From assembly GCA_001600615.1 (NCBI GenBank), contig BCKK01000005.1, positions 620,001-684,000 of the forward strand: a stretch of 64,000 bases of DNA, written 5' to 3'. Both the position numbers and the translations under genes were made by a program. The notes below the pieces were generated by a model that ran no database searches, had not been told where the DNA came from, and was given only the letters and a program-made list of their open reading frames with translations. This document shows, one piece after another, positions 32,630-46,752 of this stretch. This DNA is from Dioszegia crocea. Taxonomy: Eukaryota > Basidiomycota > Tremellomycetes > Tremellales > Bulleribasidiaceae. How positions within the stretch are numbered: position 1 is the first letter of the stretch; each line of letters starts with the position of its first letter.

Positions 32630-33908
32630 ATGGCATTCATGCAATCACCGAGGGAGAAGGTCGGGAAGCAGGAGATGAAGCTTGCGGTCGTAGGTTCAGG
32701 TGGTAAGTCAGCCTTTCTCAATGAGTGGCAATCCCGAGCTGATAATTATAGGTGTTGGAAAATCGGCACTGACGATCCGCTTCGTGACTTCTCATTTCTA
32801 CGATCAGTGAGTTTAGCGGGCGGACGGCAAGATGATTGGAGCTCATTATGCTAGAGGGTATAATCCAACTATCGAAGACAGCTATCGGAAACAGGTCGTG
32901 GTGAATGACGAAGCGGTGACGCTGGAAATACTGGATACGGCAGGACAGGGTGAGTTGCATTTCTACCCGCTATTGGACTTATCGCTGATTTATGCAGAGG
33001 AATACGCAGCCATGGCGAATCAATGGTACAAATACGCCAGTGGCTTCTTGTTAGTGTATAGCATAACCGATCGGGTATCTTTTGAGAACCTCTTGGCGCT
33101 ACATGAAGATATTCTCAGGGTGAAGGACAGACCGTCCGTGCCTGTGATAGTGCTTTCGAATAAGGTGAGTTAATTGAGCATCTAGTTCCTCTCAATCACC
33201 AGAAACGATGGACGTCATGCACGCAGAAGCTGGGATCGTAGCTGATGGGCACAGTGTGACCTCTCGAACCAGCGCACGGTTGGTCAGGCTGAAGGTCGGG
33301 ATCTGGCCCGCTCGTTCGGCGCACCCTTCATCGAGTGTTCAGCTGCAGAGGGAGTGAATGTGGATGTGGCATTCAGGCAGCTGGTCAAACTTGTGCGGAA
33401 GGACGAACGCGTGAGTGCATTGTTCTCTTTGTCATCCCACATGGCCCGCAGGTAGTCCTTAGGTGGGTGGGATTGAAGGTGTTGGGGTAGAAACGAATGC
33501 TAGTGCTGGGTGGTCGAGTTTAGATCTGAGACTGGGAGAATGTTGGGGGGAACGGCTGTTCATGGCTCTCACGTCGTCAATCTTCGCTGACAAATGCTTT
33601 AGAAAATAGCAACTCAGCACGCTCAAATCCTCTCCGGCCCAATATCAGGACCTGGCATAATCTCGCCCTATCGAGGCACCCCTCTCCCCACCCCTTCCTC
33701 AACACTCACCTCTCATCTCACCCCGTCAACCCCATCAACTTCTACCACACCACGTACACCGTCTAGAGGACCGAAATCACCTTCTTCGCCACTAGCTTCA
33801 CCGCGACCGCGCCCAGCACGCGCCAGTCCCACGAGAAGAGCAACATCACCATACAAGAAAGAATCGGACGGTGGGGTGGAGAAAGAGGGGTGCTGTGTCG
33901 TCATGTAA
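32630..33908 (+). CDS. Ras-family small GTPase with CAAX box
   Basis: Six exons (32630-32702, 32752-32806, 32855-32949, 32998-33164, 33255-33410, 33603-33908) give 283 residues. G-box motifs: G1 GSGGVGKS (split by intron 1), effector loop GYNPTIEDSYRKQ, G3 DTAGQE (split by intron 3), G4 NKCD (split by intron 4) and G5 CSAAEG. It has a 16-residue N-terminal extension and a long Ser/Pro/Thr-rich tail of about 100 residues ending CCVVM, a farnesylation CAAX box (CVVM) with an adjacent palmitoylatable Cys. The effector loop is Ras-like, but switch II (EEYAAMANQWYKYASG) is divergent. It probably signals at the plasma membrane in morphogenesis or mating; orthology to fungal Ras2 or Rsr1 cannot be settled here. 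Confidence 0.93.
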
Positions 33909-34147
33909 ATCAGTGAAGGGGAAGAAAGTGCAAAGCGTGATTTCCGTGCTGTGTTGGGTGTCAATTTCAGATGTAGGAGTTTGAATATGGTATGAAGAGT
34001 AGGCTCGTCACACTTGGGGTGCCTCATCGCGCACAGTACTTGGGCAAGTCGCGGTCTCGTCAACCGGTCCATTCGTGTACCGTCTACCATTAATCTAGTT
34101 CTACTTCTAGATCTATTTTTAGGGTATGCTACAAATGTACAACTATG

Positions 34148-37100
34148 CTACATTGCCGCAAGGACGTATTCCCATGCTCCTTCCCACTGCGGATCCTTCA
34201 ATAGCACCTCGAGAGATCTCCTCTCTTTGATCATTCCGTCCAACCACGAATCGACCGCAGTGACGCGGCTAGTTGAAGGTCGCTGGGGTTGCGCGGGTTC
34301 GGGAGGGGGTGGACTTCCATTGGGTCCTGAGATATCAAATGCGAATCTAAACTATCAGCTTCGTCCCCCTGCCCGTAGGGTAAACTTACGGTTTTGAATC
34401 TACTGCAACGGGCAAATCAATCTTTGCGCACATCTCCCTCAACACCTTGACCGCTTTTCTCGCCACATCCACTCCTCCAGAAATATGATCCAGCAACTCC
34501 ACTCCATTCGCCAAACCCTCTCTCCACATCATCCCTTCTGCTCCTGCGCCCTTTCCCCCCGAAATGGCCTTATCAACATACAAGATCATACCCAGAATCA
34601 TTGCTGATTCAAACACCACCAATGGTTCAAATATCCTCGGTGCGATTTTCGGATCGAGCATCTTGGCTGATCGCTGAGTCCTTAAACTCGACAGGCAAAT
34701 ATTAGCCATGACGCCTCGGATTCCAGCTGGGGCCGAGGGCCGGAGATAGGTAGTGACAAAGGATCGATGGACCCCTTGTCTGTATGCTAAGATTCTGGCG
34801 TGTAGGCGAATTCGGTGGGCGGCGAGATAGGAGTGCGAGCTGTCGAATCGGGTATCAGTACCCGGAAACAGGCGCATATAGGGTGGGAGGGCATCTTGGA
34901 AGTTATCGAGAGATTGGTCGAATCGCAGTACGAGGTCGTGCGGTGTGTGCGAAGGGGAAATAGTTGCGAATGAATCGAGGATAGGGGTTATGCGCCGGGC
35001 GAGGTGTGTATGGATGAAGAGAGCGGTACAGGCTGTAGGCCCCACTTCTGTCGAGTGGGGAGGAAGTGATTGGGCGTCTTGTGCAATCTTGTACAGGTCC
35101 GCTTCGGATATAGGGGAAGGGAGGTGGATGCCTTGGTGTGCGTCAAGGATGGTATATGGGAAGGCGGTTTCGCTAGATATCAGCAATGCCACTGATCGCA
35201 ACTTACAAGGACAAATGCCGATCTGCGATGTATAAACACCACATAACCCTTCTCCTTAACTCTCTTTCGCCTTGAGGGATACCTTCCCACTCCTTACCCA
35301 TACCCAAAGCCTGTGCGACTCTGATAGCGCCGCCAAGATACTGGCCCGCAATCACATTCCTATCCTTCCTTATTGCTAAATTCCTATATAGGACCAATTT
35401 CAGCATGACCAGCATGACGCTAGGCGAGTCACCCGATTCGGCCATTTGCGAGCAGAGAAGCGCGAGGTCAAAGTAGCGCTGATCGAGAGGGGTGGGGTCG
35501 GGTGAGGAAGAGAGATGGGGTGAGAGGATACGACTGAGAGAGCGGGGCTGAAGCTGACCCTGTAATCCGCCAGAAGACGCAAGGAGGAGATGGGAAGTTT
35601 CACTCGGCATAATCCGTAATGCCGTACCGAGGATTGCGAATGCGTTGGCTAATGTCGTAGCGTCGCCTTCTCGCACAGATTGACCATTCCGCTCAGTGAG
35701 ACTTTTAAGATCTTCCATGAATTGAGGTTGGAGTAGGGTGATACCTTCGTTAAGGAATGGATCGGTGAAGAAGGTGTCGAAGAGGATACGCTGGATATCT
35801 GCGCTAGGTAACGAAGACATGAGGGAGTGAATGGATGAAGAGTAAATGTCGGTCCAGGCGTTGGTGGCGGGTTGGACTGAACCAGGTCGGCGCGAGGATG
35901 ATCCAGAGGTCGATCCTGTACTTGCCGAAGTACCCCTTTGGCCAGAATTGACGCGGAGCGAGCCGTTGATTGACGCAGGAGCCGACTGGCGGGGCTTCTT
36001 CTTCTTCCTGGGCGGGCCAGAAGGATCCAAGAGCTAGAGATCAGCCATGTCCAAAGCCTAAAACTCACATCTCCATTCACTTCGTCACCACCTCTTTTCC
36101 CAGTGTTACTTCCACTCCCACTGCCTTCTGCCCCACTAGGCGCTGCACTCGCCCGTAACCCATCCCGCTCAGAATCACTATCCACCTCATCCGTCTCAAG
36201 CTTCACGCGCACCGCTGCCAATCCCGCCAAATCTTCGATACCCGCACTGCGTCTCGCACCCCTTAATCCCTCATCACTATCTGACTCGAATCCATTCGTG
36301 ACTCGATCGCGAGGACCTAGATTGCCATTGGAATATTGGGGATTTGGACTTGTAGCTCCAACGATCCTAAATGCCTCTTCCATCATTGTCAACTCGCCAT
36401 CTCCACTTCTCTCCCTTCCGGCTACCGCGGAGATGGGCGTGGGTAAACCAGCACCCATTGCTGTCCATTCCGACGGACCCCGCGTAGCTGATACTGACAT
36501 GAGCGCAGAGGCCGAAGCCAATCTGAGTAATGGTGGAGGAATAGGAGATGTGGCTGTTCGCACAGTAGGATGTGGGATCGTAATAGTTGTAGTTTCGCCC
36601 GGATTCGTAGCCGACACAACGGTGATGGATCGATTTGTAGGCGTAATGAGCTTAGTGGCTGGTCGGTCGGTCTCATCTGCATAAACACAGACATGGCCCT
36701 TTCTTGCACAAGAGCCACAAGCTGGCCGAGCTTGGTCGCACTGAAATCAGCCCTGCCCAGATTTCCTAGACTCACTCTAATCTTCCTATGGTGACACAAA
36801 TCACAACTGCTCTTCCTGCTCTTTGCATTCGAGCTGACTGAGCTCGATCCGTTGGTCGGCGGTCTTCTCGCTGGAGTAGCTTGAGTAGACGTCGCCCCTG
36901 CCACCACTTTGGTCGTTCTAGGTATTGGCGGTAGAACTGCACCTGGCGTAACCCTTCCAGATCCCGTCCCCAAATCATGTCCCTGCGCCTGAGACAGCAG
37001 GTATTCCCGATGTAACCCCTCAATAGGCGATACCGTCTCTTCCGCACCATCAACCATATCGGCAGGCGGCAGGCTGGCCTCGCTAGCACTAACGCTGACA

Positions 37101-37522
37101 CTCCGCCCATCAACGCTCGTACCGCTATACCGCCGCTGCCTATCTGACGCCGAGCCCAACTCTGCAGGTCCATGACCCCGCCCGCCGCCTACATAGTCCA
37201 CTGGTGAAGTCGACCCTGACCGCAGTGTAGAGTACGCCGCGGCCGTGCCTGTACTTGACATCTGGCGGGAGTTTGACTCGCGAGTGTCAGGCAGGTGCTG
37301 CGTTTTTAGAACGAGGCGGGGCAGCGGTAGCGATGCGGATCCGGCGCCCGGTCCGTACTCGCCGAGAGAGCGCAGAGGGGGTAAGTTGTAGCGTTGGGGA
37401 TAGGAGAAGTTGGATCGGGAGGGTGAAGGTGAGCGGGATCGAGAGCGTGGCGCAGAGACTGAGGGAGGTGCGTGTGGAGGTGACCGAGATTGGCGAGAGG
37501 AAGAGGGTGTGGGTTCGGCCAT
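34148..37522 (-). CDS. Zn2Cys6 fungal transcription factor, zinc cluster split by an intron
   Basis: Five exons (36776-37522, 36069-36740, 35207-36033, 34390-35172, 34148-34346) give 1,075 residues. The long disordered N-terminus (Ser, Pro, Arg) leads to the binuclear zinc cluster CDLCHHRKIR|CDQARPACGSCARKGHVC. The bar marks intron 1, which lies immediately before the third Cys. A basic PPRKKKKPRQ follows, then the fungal transcription-factor domain (ILFDTFFTDPFLNEGITLL, RRRVMWCLYIADRHLS, AFPYTILDAHQGIHLP). The last exon, short and easily missed, ends WLDGMIKERRSLEVLL and WEGAWEYVLAAM. A Met 13 codons upstream (37561) is an alternative start. Targets unknown. Confidence 0.88.
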
Positions 37523-38847
37523 GATGAGGGATTTTCCAGAGGCGGAAGGGCAGTGCTGCAAAGTCAGTGAATTATGTCGTGAAGGAGTGATCGAACGGAC
37601 TCGCTAACCGTACGTCTGAAACGAATCCGACAGACCCAAACCCAAGTCCGTAGTTGCACAAGAGCAGGAGCAAGGAAGGAAAAGTCCACGACTGTTTGCC
37701 AACAACTTTCACGCCGGTACCTGTTACGCCGTCGCCGCTCCTCGGATCTAGGTTCAGAGGCTGGTACTGGTGGAGGGCCCCCGCGAGCAGGTTATGATGC
37801 AGTCGCCGTGGGGCCGAAGACGAGGCCGAAGAACCGGGTTGGGAGAAGTTTGGAGAGGTCCCGAAATTCCCGGCAATGGTACGGTGCGTTATGATGCGTG
37901 ATGGTAACGGTAAGGGCTACGTTATGCTTAAGCTTGGAGAACGGCGGCTATTGGCGGGGAAGAATTGTCGTTCGGGGATCGATGTTGGATGCTCGCTTGG
38001 ATAAACTCCAAGGGCCAAGGGGCAGACTTCGGCGATGCGTCGAGAGCAAGTCCGAGGGTGAGGAAGGAAGGGATGATCTCTGTCAGCGGAAGGGATGATG
38101 TCTGTCGATCCTTTTGGCCCTTTCCACTTTCCAGTTCCTGACCGAGAAGGCTCGGTTACCGCGCCGTCACTGCGGACATGGTGGGAGCCGAGGAGAGCCG
38201 GCGTGGTGCGGGAGGCCAAGCAAGGAGGGGAAGGGACAGCAGCGGTAACGCTCGAGATCTGGAGCCCATCTCGGACTCTGAGACTGTCAATCGCCGGCGA
38301 TCGTGAGCGCTGGAATCGGCGCCGGACCCTTCCCTCTTCCACCCCTTCGGCTTTGTGAAACCTTGTCTCCGAGACCCGAGCCGAGCCACGCCGAACGCAC
38401 TGCGCTTCCGAGTTGGAAGCTGGGTTTGCATGCAGTGCACAGAGGCGGAGGCGGACTGCGCAAAGGACGTCGGTGTGATGTGGCTAGTTACGCATCCAAG
38501 GGTCATTATGCTTTCTGTCAGATATGACCATAGCCGAGGGTTTTTACTCGTACGACAAGACATAGTGGGGCCCACAAGGCACGGTGGGGTCTTCGGAACG
38601 GCGCAATATAGTAGTCCAGCTTCATCCAAGAGGATGACGGTGGTGGAAAGACTTTCCCCTTGTCCAAGCGACTACAATGTGCGGCTCAAATCTGCAATAG
38701 AAAAACCGTTGGCTCTCACTAATACATGGGCTCCAGGCACAGCTACTAACATCTACTGATGCAGCGCGGCTTCATGCTTCTCACTCGATCGAAAAATATG
38801 GGGTATCTACTTCTGAACAACCTGTCTCCTATCTCCATCTTGTCGCC
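37523..38847. promoter_or_regulatory. Long upstream region of the second Zn2Cys6 regulator
   Basis: About 1.3 kb between two minus-strand genes; the regulator promoter and the protease 3' UTR should be here. A 20-bp tandem duplication (GAAGGGATGAT-x-TCTGTC) is seen at about 38077-38106. Open frames at 37898-38759 on both strands overlap each other and are judged spurious. Confidence 0.4.
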
Positions 38848-40366
<1,519 letters not shown>

Positions 40367-40828
40367 TGTGGGCAGTGTGGGTGGGTATGGGATGGGTAAG
40401 GAGGAGAAGGGGAGAGGTAGAAGAGAGAAAGGAGGAGAGATGGGTCGATATCGAGTAATACAGGTCAGAGTGAGACGGATGGGGACACGGGGGGCAGGAG
40501 TTACCCAATCGGGTAATAACCCGGAACGGCACCGGAATGACGGAAGTGGTAATGATGTCACTTTCGGCCGGGACTGACCGGTGGGTGGCGAATACAGTAT
40601 GGGAGTCTGTGTCTGATGCATGATAGACAGCAGGAGCGCAGATGGACTATAGGGACGGGACGCTGAGACCTGTGGGGAAGAGGTGAGTGTTAGTTACATT
40701 CAGATACACTATGATACAGATATGAATGGGGTCAATTTCTACTTCTATACCTTCGTACGATCCCTCTACAACTCGTCCCGCCGTAGCCTGCCCCCAAAGT
40801 AGTCACTTACACCTACACCCTAGGCCGC
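40367..40828. promoter_or_regulatory. Protease promoter and RNR2 3' region
   Basis: About 460 bases between two minus-strand genes. Immediately upstream of the protease ATG the coding strand is C/T-rich (40381-40450). Nothing else is recognised. Confidence 0.35.
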
Positions 40829-42605
40829 CTAGAAGTCCGCATCGGTCCTGAACACTCTTCTCTGCGACTGCCCTTCGTCCCCAGGCTGCATCTCCGATGT
40901 ATCACTCCTCGACACACCCGCTCTTTGATATGAAGACACCCTGGACTCAAAGAAATCTTCCATTGTCAGCTTGTACCCCATCTGTTGGCCGTGTCAACTC
41001 ACTAGCTTTACCCTGAAGCGATATAAGTTCCATCCATTCAAACGGATTTCTCGCGTGATATATCTTGGTATAACCCAAAGATTCAATCAATCTATCCGCG
41101 ACAAATTCGATATATTGACACATGAGCTGTTTGTGTCAGTGAATATGGACGGGGCGGGAAGGAAGGTGAAACACCCTGACGTACATCTGCATTTATCCCA
41201 ATGAGACCGACGGGTAATGCCTCGGATAAGAACTCTTTTTCAATTACGACGGCTTCTGTTATTATGTCGTGGACTTCTTCTTCGGAGCAACGGTGGTGGA
41301 GGTGGTTAAACAGCTGGGCGGGGTCAGCATGTGGCTCCCCTGATATATCTCTGAGATCGCATTAACTCACAAGACAGGCAAAGTCCTGAAAATGGTCAGC
41401 TTCTCTATCCATGCAAATGCGTTGAGAAAGCTTACTGTGTGCGTTCCCTCATCTCGGCTGATAAGCTCGTTCGAGAATGTCAATCCGGGCATCAGACCAC
41501 GTTTCTTTAACCAGAAGATGGCGGCGAAAGATCCCGAAAAGAAGATGCCTTCGACACACGCAAAAGCGACAAGGCGTACTCGGAACGGCTACACTGTCAG
41601 ATGTTGCGCATCGAGTAAATACCGAAGATGTCAACTTACAAGCTCTGGTGTTATATACTTTAACGCCCAATCAGCCTTCTTTCGCACAGCCGGTACTTCT
41701 ATGTCAGCTCATCATTCCGGCGGCGACAGCAGGGAATCGGAAGCTCACTGTTCTCGATCCCGCGGAATAGGAAATCCTTCTCCTGTTGATCTCGGACATA
41801 CGTCTCGATGAGAAGAGAGTATGTCTCAGAGTGCACTTGCTCAATCATGCTCTGGAAAGAGTAGAAGGCTCTTGCTTCGGCGAGCTGGACATCGAGCGAG
41901 AATTGAGAGATGATGTTCTCTAAGAGATCAGTTCGGAGTGTCGCAGCGGGGGACGAGCTTGTAACGGACCTCCGACTATCCCGTCCGAAGCTGCAAAGAA
42001 GGCCAATATGCCTAAAGATATCAGCTTGCACCAGTCGGATTTGCGGTGGCGAGAAGCCTGACGTACGAAGGATGAAGAATCGCTCATTCTCATTGAGCTT
42101 ATCATTCCAATCCCCCATATCCTGCCCCAAGTCAATCTCCTCCGCAGTCCAGAAACTCGCTTGGCACGCTTTGTACGCTTGCCATATCTACCCATCAGCC
42201 AAGTCCCACACTCAAGCAGACTCTACTCACTTCTCGATACTTGATTGGGAAAAGTACGAATCGATCATTACTCTCCCTCAACAACTCTTCGTCCTCTTCC
42301 TCTGGAAACCTTCTTGGCACTTTGGCTTCTTCCGCACTGATCCCGTTGGCTTTCGTTTCCTCGACCACATTCCCACTACTGCCATTTCCCTTCAACGCCA
42401 TACTTGAGCTCTCTCCTGCCTGATCCGAATTATACATCGGTCTCAGACTGTCAATATCGGGCATTTCACCCAGGTCGCCGATGGATGTCCCGACTGATAC
42501 GCGAGAGGAAGTAGGGGAATGAGATCGAGTTCGGGTAAGATGAGCAGGGAGGAAGTGAGATGTCGGAGCAAGGTAGGTAGGAGGTCGGGTGGTATATGTA
42601 GTCAT
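40829..42605 (-). CDS. RNR2: Ribonucleotide reductase small subunit
   Basis: Ten exons (42231-42605, 42067-42187, 41970-42011, 41749-41919, 41640-41698, 41436-41588, 41371-41385, 41185-41313, 41003-41126, 40829-40956) give 438 residues. The enzyme makes deoxynucleotides; this subunit holds the di-iron/tyrosyl radical centre. Conserved stretches: [64 protein letters not shown] (E-x-x-H), [20 protein letters not shown] and RDEGTHTDFACLLFNHL (second E-x-x-H). The tail ends in VFRTDADF, as in eukaryotic R2 C-termini that dock on the large subunit. The N-terminal 100 residues are Ser/Thr-rich and variable. One exon is only 15 nt (DFACL). The donor of intron 3 (GTCCGT) is unusual. Confidence 0.95.
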
Positions 42606-43197
42606 TGCAACAGGGGGATCGGGGGATGTGAAGAGGTGATTGAAGGGGTGAAGTCGGATGTCGATTGTGCCTTTTCGAGATGGTTTTTTGTCCTAATTCG
42701 CCGATCTCTCTCGATGAATCTTTCGGAATTTTGCTTGTTGGGGCTGAAACGATGCTGCTGGCTAGTGCAGATGAGCGAGGGGATGAAACGTATGGCCAGA
42801 TCGAAGAATGAAGGATCTGAAACGGTACCTCCGACTCTTGCACCCGTAACTTTTTGCCACCTAATGGTGGAGGCAGAGTTACGTCATGGCGGCAGGGACC
42901 GCCTCGTCGCTGCTTTTGGCTCGCGCTCTTTGGTGATGCATGATGGAGGCTCACATGCATGCTTCAGACAGGTGACATGCAGGGCAAGAAGAGGCTGCTC
43001 GTATGAAGCCGATGCATACAACCCCTCGCAATGACCGCTCAGCGACCACTTGCAGATGAGCATTCCTCGCTCGCAGCCCCGAACGGACCCGAAGCTGACA
43101 AGGTTCCGGGGGACCAGTGAGATGAGATTTCGAAGATTTCAAAATTCAACCACCCCCTTTGCACTCCCTAGACGATCCCCTTCACTCATCAGCATAG
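42606..43197. promoter_or_regulatory. Divergent promoter between RNR2 and mitochondrial IF-2
   Basis: 592 bp between the two ATGs. No clear cell-cycle MluI box (ACGCGT) was found. Two long purine/pyrimidine stretches flank the starts. No gene is supported. Confidence 0.4.
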
Positions 43198-46100
43198 ATG
43201 AGCTTCTTCCGTCGAGCATGTGCGTGCTGTCGGCCAAGCACAAACGCGCAAATCCCCCAGGCAATCCAAATCGGCACATCTGCCAGCTTCACCACCTCGG
43301 CCGCTCAAGCAGCATGGGAGGGACGGCCGTCTAGACGGGAAGCCGGAGGTGATCCCTCTTCTTCACATTCACAACGTCCACCCCCTCGGCCTCTGGGAGT
43401 AGGCAAGCCTCAACCTGGAAAAGCCCATCGACGACCGTTCTCACCGCCCGTGTCCGATGGATCTGAAGGGAACAAAGGTTTTGGCATCAAAAGTCAAATA
43501 CCCTCTCTCTCTCCGCCTGACCTGCGTAAGGACAGAATACCAGCTGCGGGGTTTGAGGTGCCTAGTTTCAGGCCGAAGCCTAGCTGGAGCTCGTCGGAGA
43601 GGCAAGGGATCCGGTCAGGAGATGAGGGGGATGGACCTGGACGTAGATTTGGAGGTGCTTCTTCAGGGGGGAAGAGGCGATTTGGATTGTCGGATAATAG
43701 GGATGGTGGAGGAGGAGGCGGGTTTGGGAAAAGGGGAAGAGGAGACGGAGGGAGAGAAGGAGGGTTTGGGATAGGTGGAAGGGGCAGAGATGACCCGCAG
43801 AAGGGAGGGTTTGGGATGGACAGATCGATGAGTGGTCCACGGCATGATGCTGGGCAGAGAAACGATCGGGGTCAAGGAGTGCGGTCAGGCCGATCGAGAG
43901 ATGGAGCGTCAAATCCTGACCTTCTCCCTGTCGCTGGCAATGCCCGTACGTCCGAGTCTACAGGTGCGGCTACAGTGGACGATTCCTCGCCGATATACGA
44001 TGAATCGGATTATACGCCGTCATACCGGAGTCGCGGCGCTGGTTCACGAGGCAGTGGCCCGTCTGGTCGAGGGACCGAAGGTGAAAAGACATCGAGGTCT
44101 TATCGAGAGGGTGGGGCTGGCGAATTTACGATATCGAGAGGAAGAGATAGAGCCAGGGAAGAGCCGAGAGAAAGGGGCAGGGGTGCAGATAGAGAGGCGA
44201 TGCTGGCTCATAAGTCGCGTGTGGAGAGGGGGAAGAAGGAGGTGAAGGAGGTGGAAGTGAAGATTGAAAAGAAGGTCTTTGTGCCTAGTTCGGTCAGCGT
44301 GGGGAGATTAGCGGATATCTTTGGAGTAAAGATTTGTGAGTTGTCCTCGATACGCGAAATCAGATTCTGGCTGATGGGTAGTCAATTTGCAACGGACGAT
44401 GCAGCGGCTTGGGTTGAGTGAAGATCAGCGTCGATCAGATTACTGTAAGTATTGACTGAGATTGGAGTGAAGATGTTGGGCTGACTAGGCAGTGTTGACC
44501 AGTGAAGAGGCTTGTAATATTGCACTGGAGTACGGCCTCGATCCTACTGTTGACGATGAGCGGACGTTTGATATCTTCCCAGAGTGAGTAGTCACCGCGT
44601 GAGTAGAGAACATTTGCTGATGGATCTCAGGCCTGAACAAGAAGGCGTTGTCCAGCCTCTCCGACCACCTGTGTGAGTATTTTTGAGCTTTATACTCGAG
44701 CAACAACTGCAGAGTCACAGCTGATGAATCAGGGTAACAATCATGGTATGTTGACTTGACGAGAAGCATTACTTTTTCGCCTTCACAGCTAATGTCCTAG
44801 GGCCACGTTGATCACGGCAAGACGACCCTTCTAGACTCCCTCCGCCATTCCTCAGTCGCAACAGGTGAAGCAGGCGGAATCACCCAACACATCGGAGCCT
44901 TCTCCGTGCCCCTCTCTTCTCTCCTTCCTTCCACACCCAAAGACTCTGATACACCCGGTACTATCACTTTCCTCGACACGCCAGGACACGCCGCATTCAC
45001 GGCAATGCGAGCGCGAGGCGCCTCGGTGACGGACATGATCGTCCTCGTTGTTGCTGCTGACGACGGAGTCATGCCTCAGACCAGAGAGGTGATTGAGCTA
45101 TGGAAGGCGGATCAGGATAAAGTAGGGTTGGTGGTTGCTATCAATAAATGCGATAAGCCAGGGATTGACTTTGTGAGTCTGTGCTATCTAAGTGTGAACG
45201 TCGTGCTGAATATGTAGGACAAAATCAAATCCGCCCTCGGAGCTGAAGGTATTCTGCTGGAAGAGGATGGCGGAGATATACCTTCGGTGAGGGTTTCGGG
45301 ACTGAAGGGTGAAGGGCTTGATAAGCTCGTCGAGACTTTGTCGACATTGGCTGAGGTTCGGGAACTGCGAGCTAGAAACTCTGGGAAGGCGGAGGGATAC
45401 GTCTTGGAATCCAGAGTCGATCGGGGTCAAGGGTGAGGGATTTCTCCTGTTGTCTCGGTAGCGCGCTGACTTATAAGGAACGTCGCCACGGTCCTTGTTT
45501 CCAAGGGCACTCTAACGGCCGGAACGTGCATCGTGGCAGGCACGACCTGGGCCCGAGTTCGACAAATGCAAGATTCGGCTGGCCGGTCATTACGCTCCGC
45601 CCCACCTGGGACACCCGTCAGTATAATGGGTTGGCGAGAGATACCTCATGCAGGCGACCAATTACTCGAAGCTTCATCTGAAGACGAAGCGAAAAAGGCA
45701 ATTACGAATCGACTCCGAGAGATTGAAAATCGGAAATTACTCGTTGATGTTGAATCGATCAATATCAAGCGGGTGGCCGAGCGGAAGAAACTCGAAAAGG
45801 AGGAAGAAGAGATTGCAGCTATGAAGGAGTCAGGGAAGACTGAGGCTGAGATCCAGGCGTGGAAGAGGGATATGGAACGTGCGGCTGCGGGCGGTGCTGG
45901 AGATGCGGTAGGGGAAGGAGGAAAGAAGGAGTTGAGATTGGTCATCAAGGGTGATGTCTCGGGTAGCGTGGAGGCTGTTGTAGGGTCCCTGGAGGGGATA
46001 GGGAATAAAGAGGCCGGGGTGAAGATTGTGCATGTTGGAGTTGGAGAAGTTGGGGAGAGTGATGTGCATATGGCCGAAGCAGCTGGAGGTGAGTGTGGCC

Positions 46101-46659
46101 TAGTGTTATGGATGTCGGACTACAAGCTGATATACCTCAGCATCAATCATAGCCTTCTCCGTCCCGACTTCAAGATCCAACCAGAACCTTGCCCGATCAC
46201 TAAACATCCCTCTACATTCCGATACAGTAATCTACCGCCTAATCGAAACTGTTCGCGCAGAAGTAATCAAGCTTCTCGCGCCAGTATTCGAATCTCGCGT
46301 AACAGGCGAAGCGACCTGTCAGCAGATATTCGAGATTAAACTGAAGGGCAAAGAAGTTATGCGCATCGCGGGTTGTAAAGTTGGGAATGGGGTTATAGAG
46401 ATGAAGGAAGGTGTGGGTATTAGGGTATTGAGAGGTCCAGAACGGACACAGGTTTATGAGGGTATGTCTGTTGGGTATGTGTTCGGGGGCTTGGCTAAAT
46501 TGGACAGGTACGATTGAGACTCTCAAACATCTCAAAAAGGATACGAACGAAGTGAGGAAGGGTACTGAATGTGGGATATCGTTCCATGGCTTTACGGATG
46601 TTAAGGAGGGTGACGAAATTATCGCATTTACTAAATTTGAGGTGGCTAGGCATTTGTAG
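43198..46659 (+). CDS. IFM1: Mitochondrial translation initiation factor IF-2
   Basis: Ten exons (43198-44335, 44382-44444, 44493-44583, 44631-44672, 44733-44745, 44801-45172, 45218-45432, 45478-46088, 46141-46461, 46508-46659) give 1,005 residues. The N-terminus is Arg/Ser-rich like a presequence and is followed by a Gly/Arg-rich disordered region ([22 protein letters not shown]). An IF2-N-like segment ([27 protein letters not shown]) leads to the G domain: [30 protein letters not shown]. The beta-barrel and C-terminal domains ([47 protein letters not shown]) are complete. It delivers initiator tRNA to the mitochondrial ribosome. A 13-nt exon encodes VTIM just before the P-loop. Confidence 0.94.
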
Positions 46660-46752
46660 GGGATAATTTGCGCGTACATAGAGATTCTAAGATGACTAGA
46701 TTACAATGTCACTCTTTCCTTCGGAATCAGGGGATACAAGTGGGACTGTGGA

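Noticed and set aside
37898..38759. Overlapping frames on both strands
   Set aside because: They are mutually exclusive, with no introns, motifs or consistent composition; probably promoter DNA.
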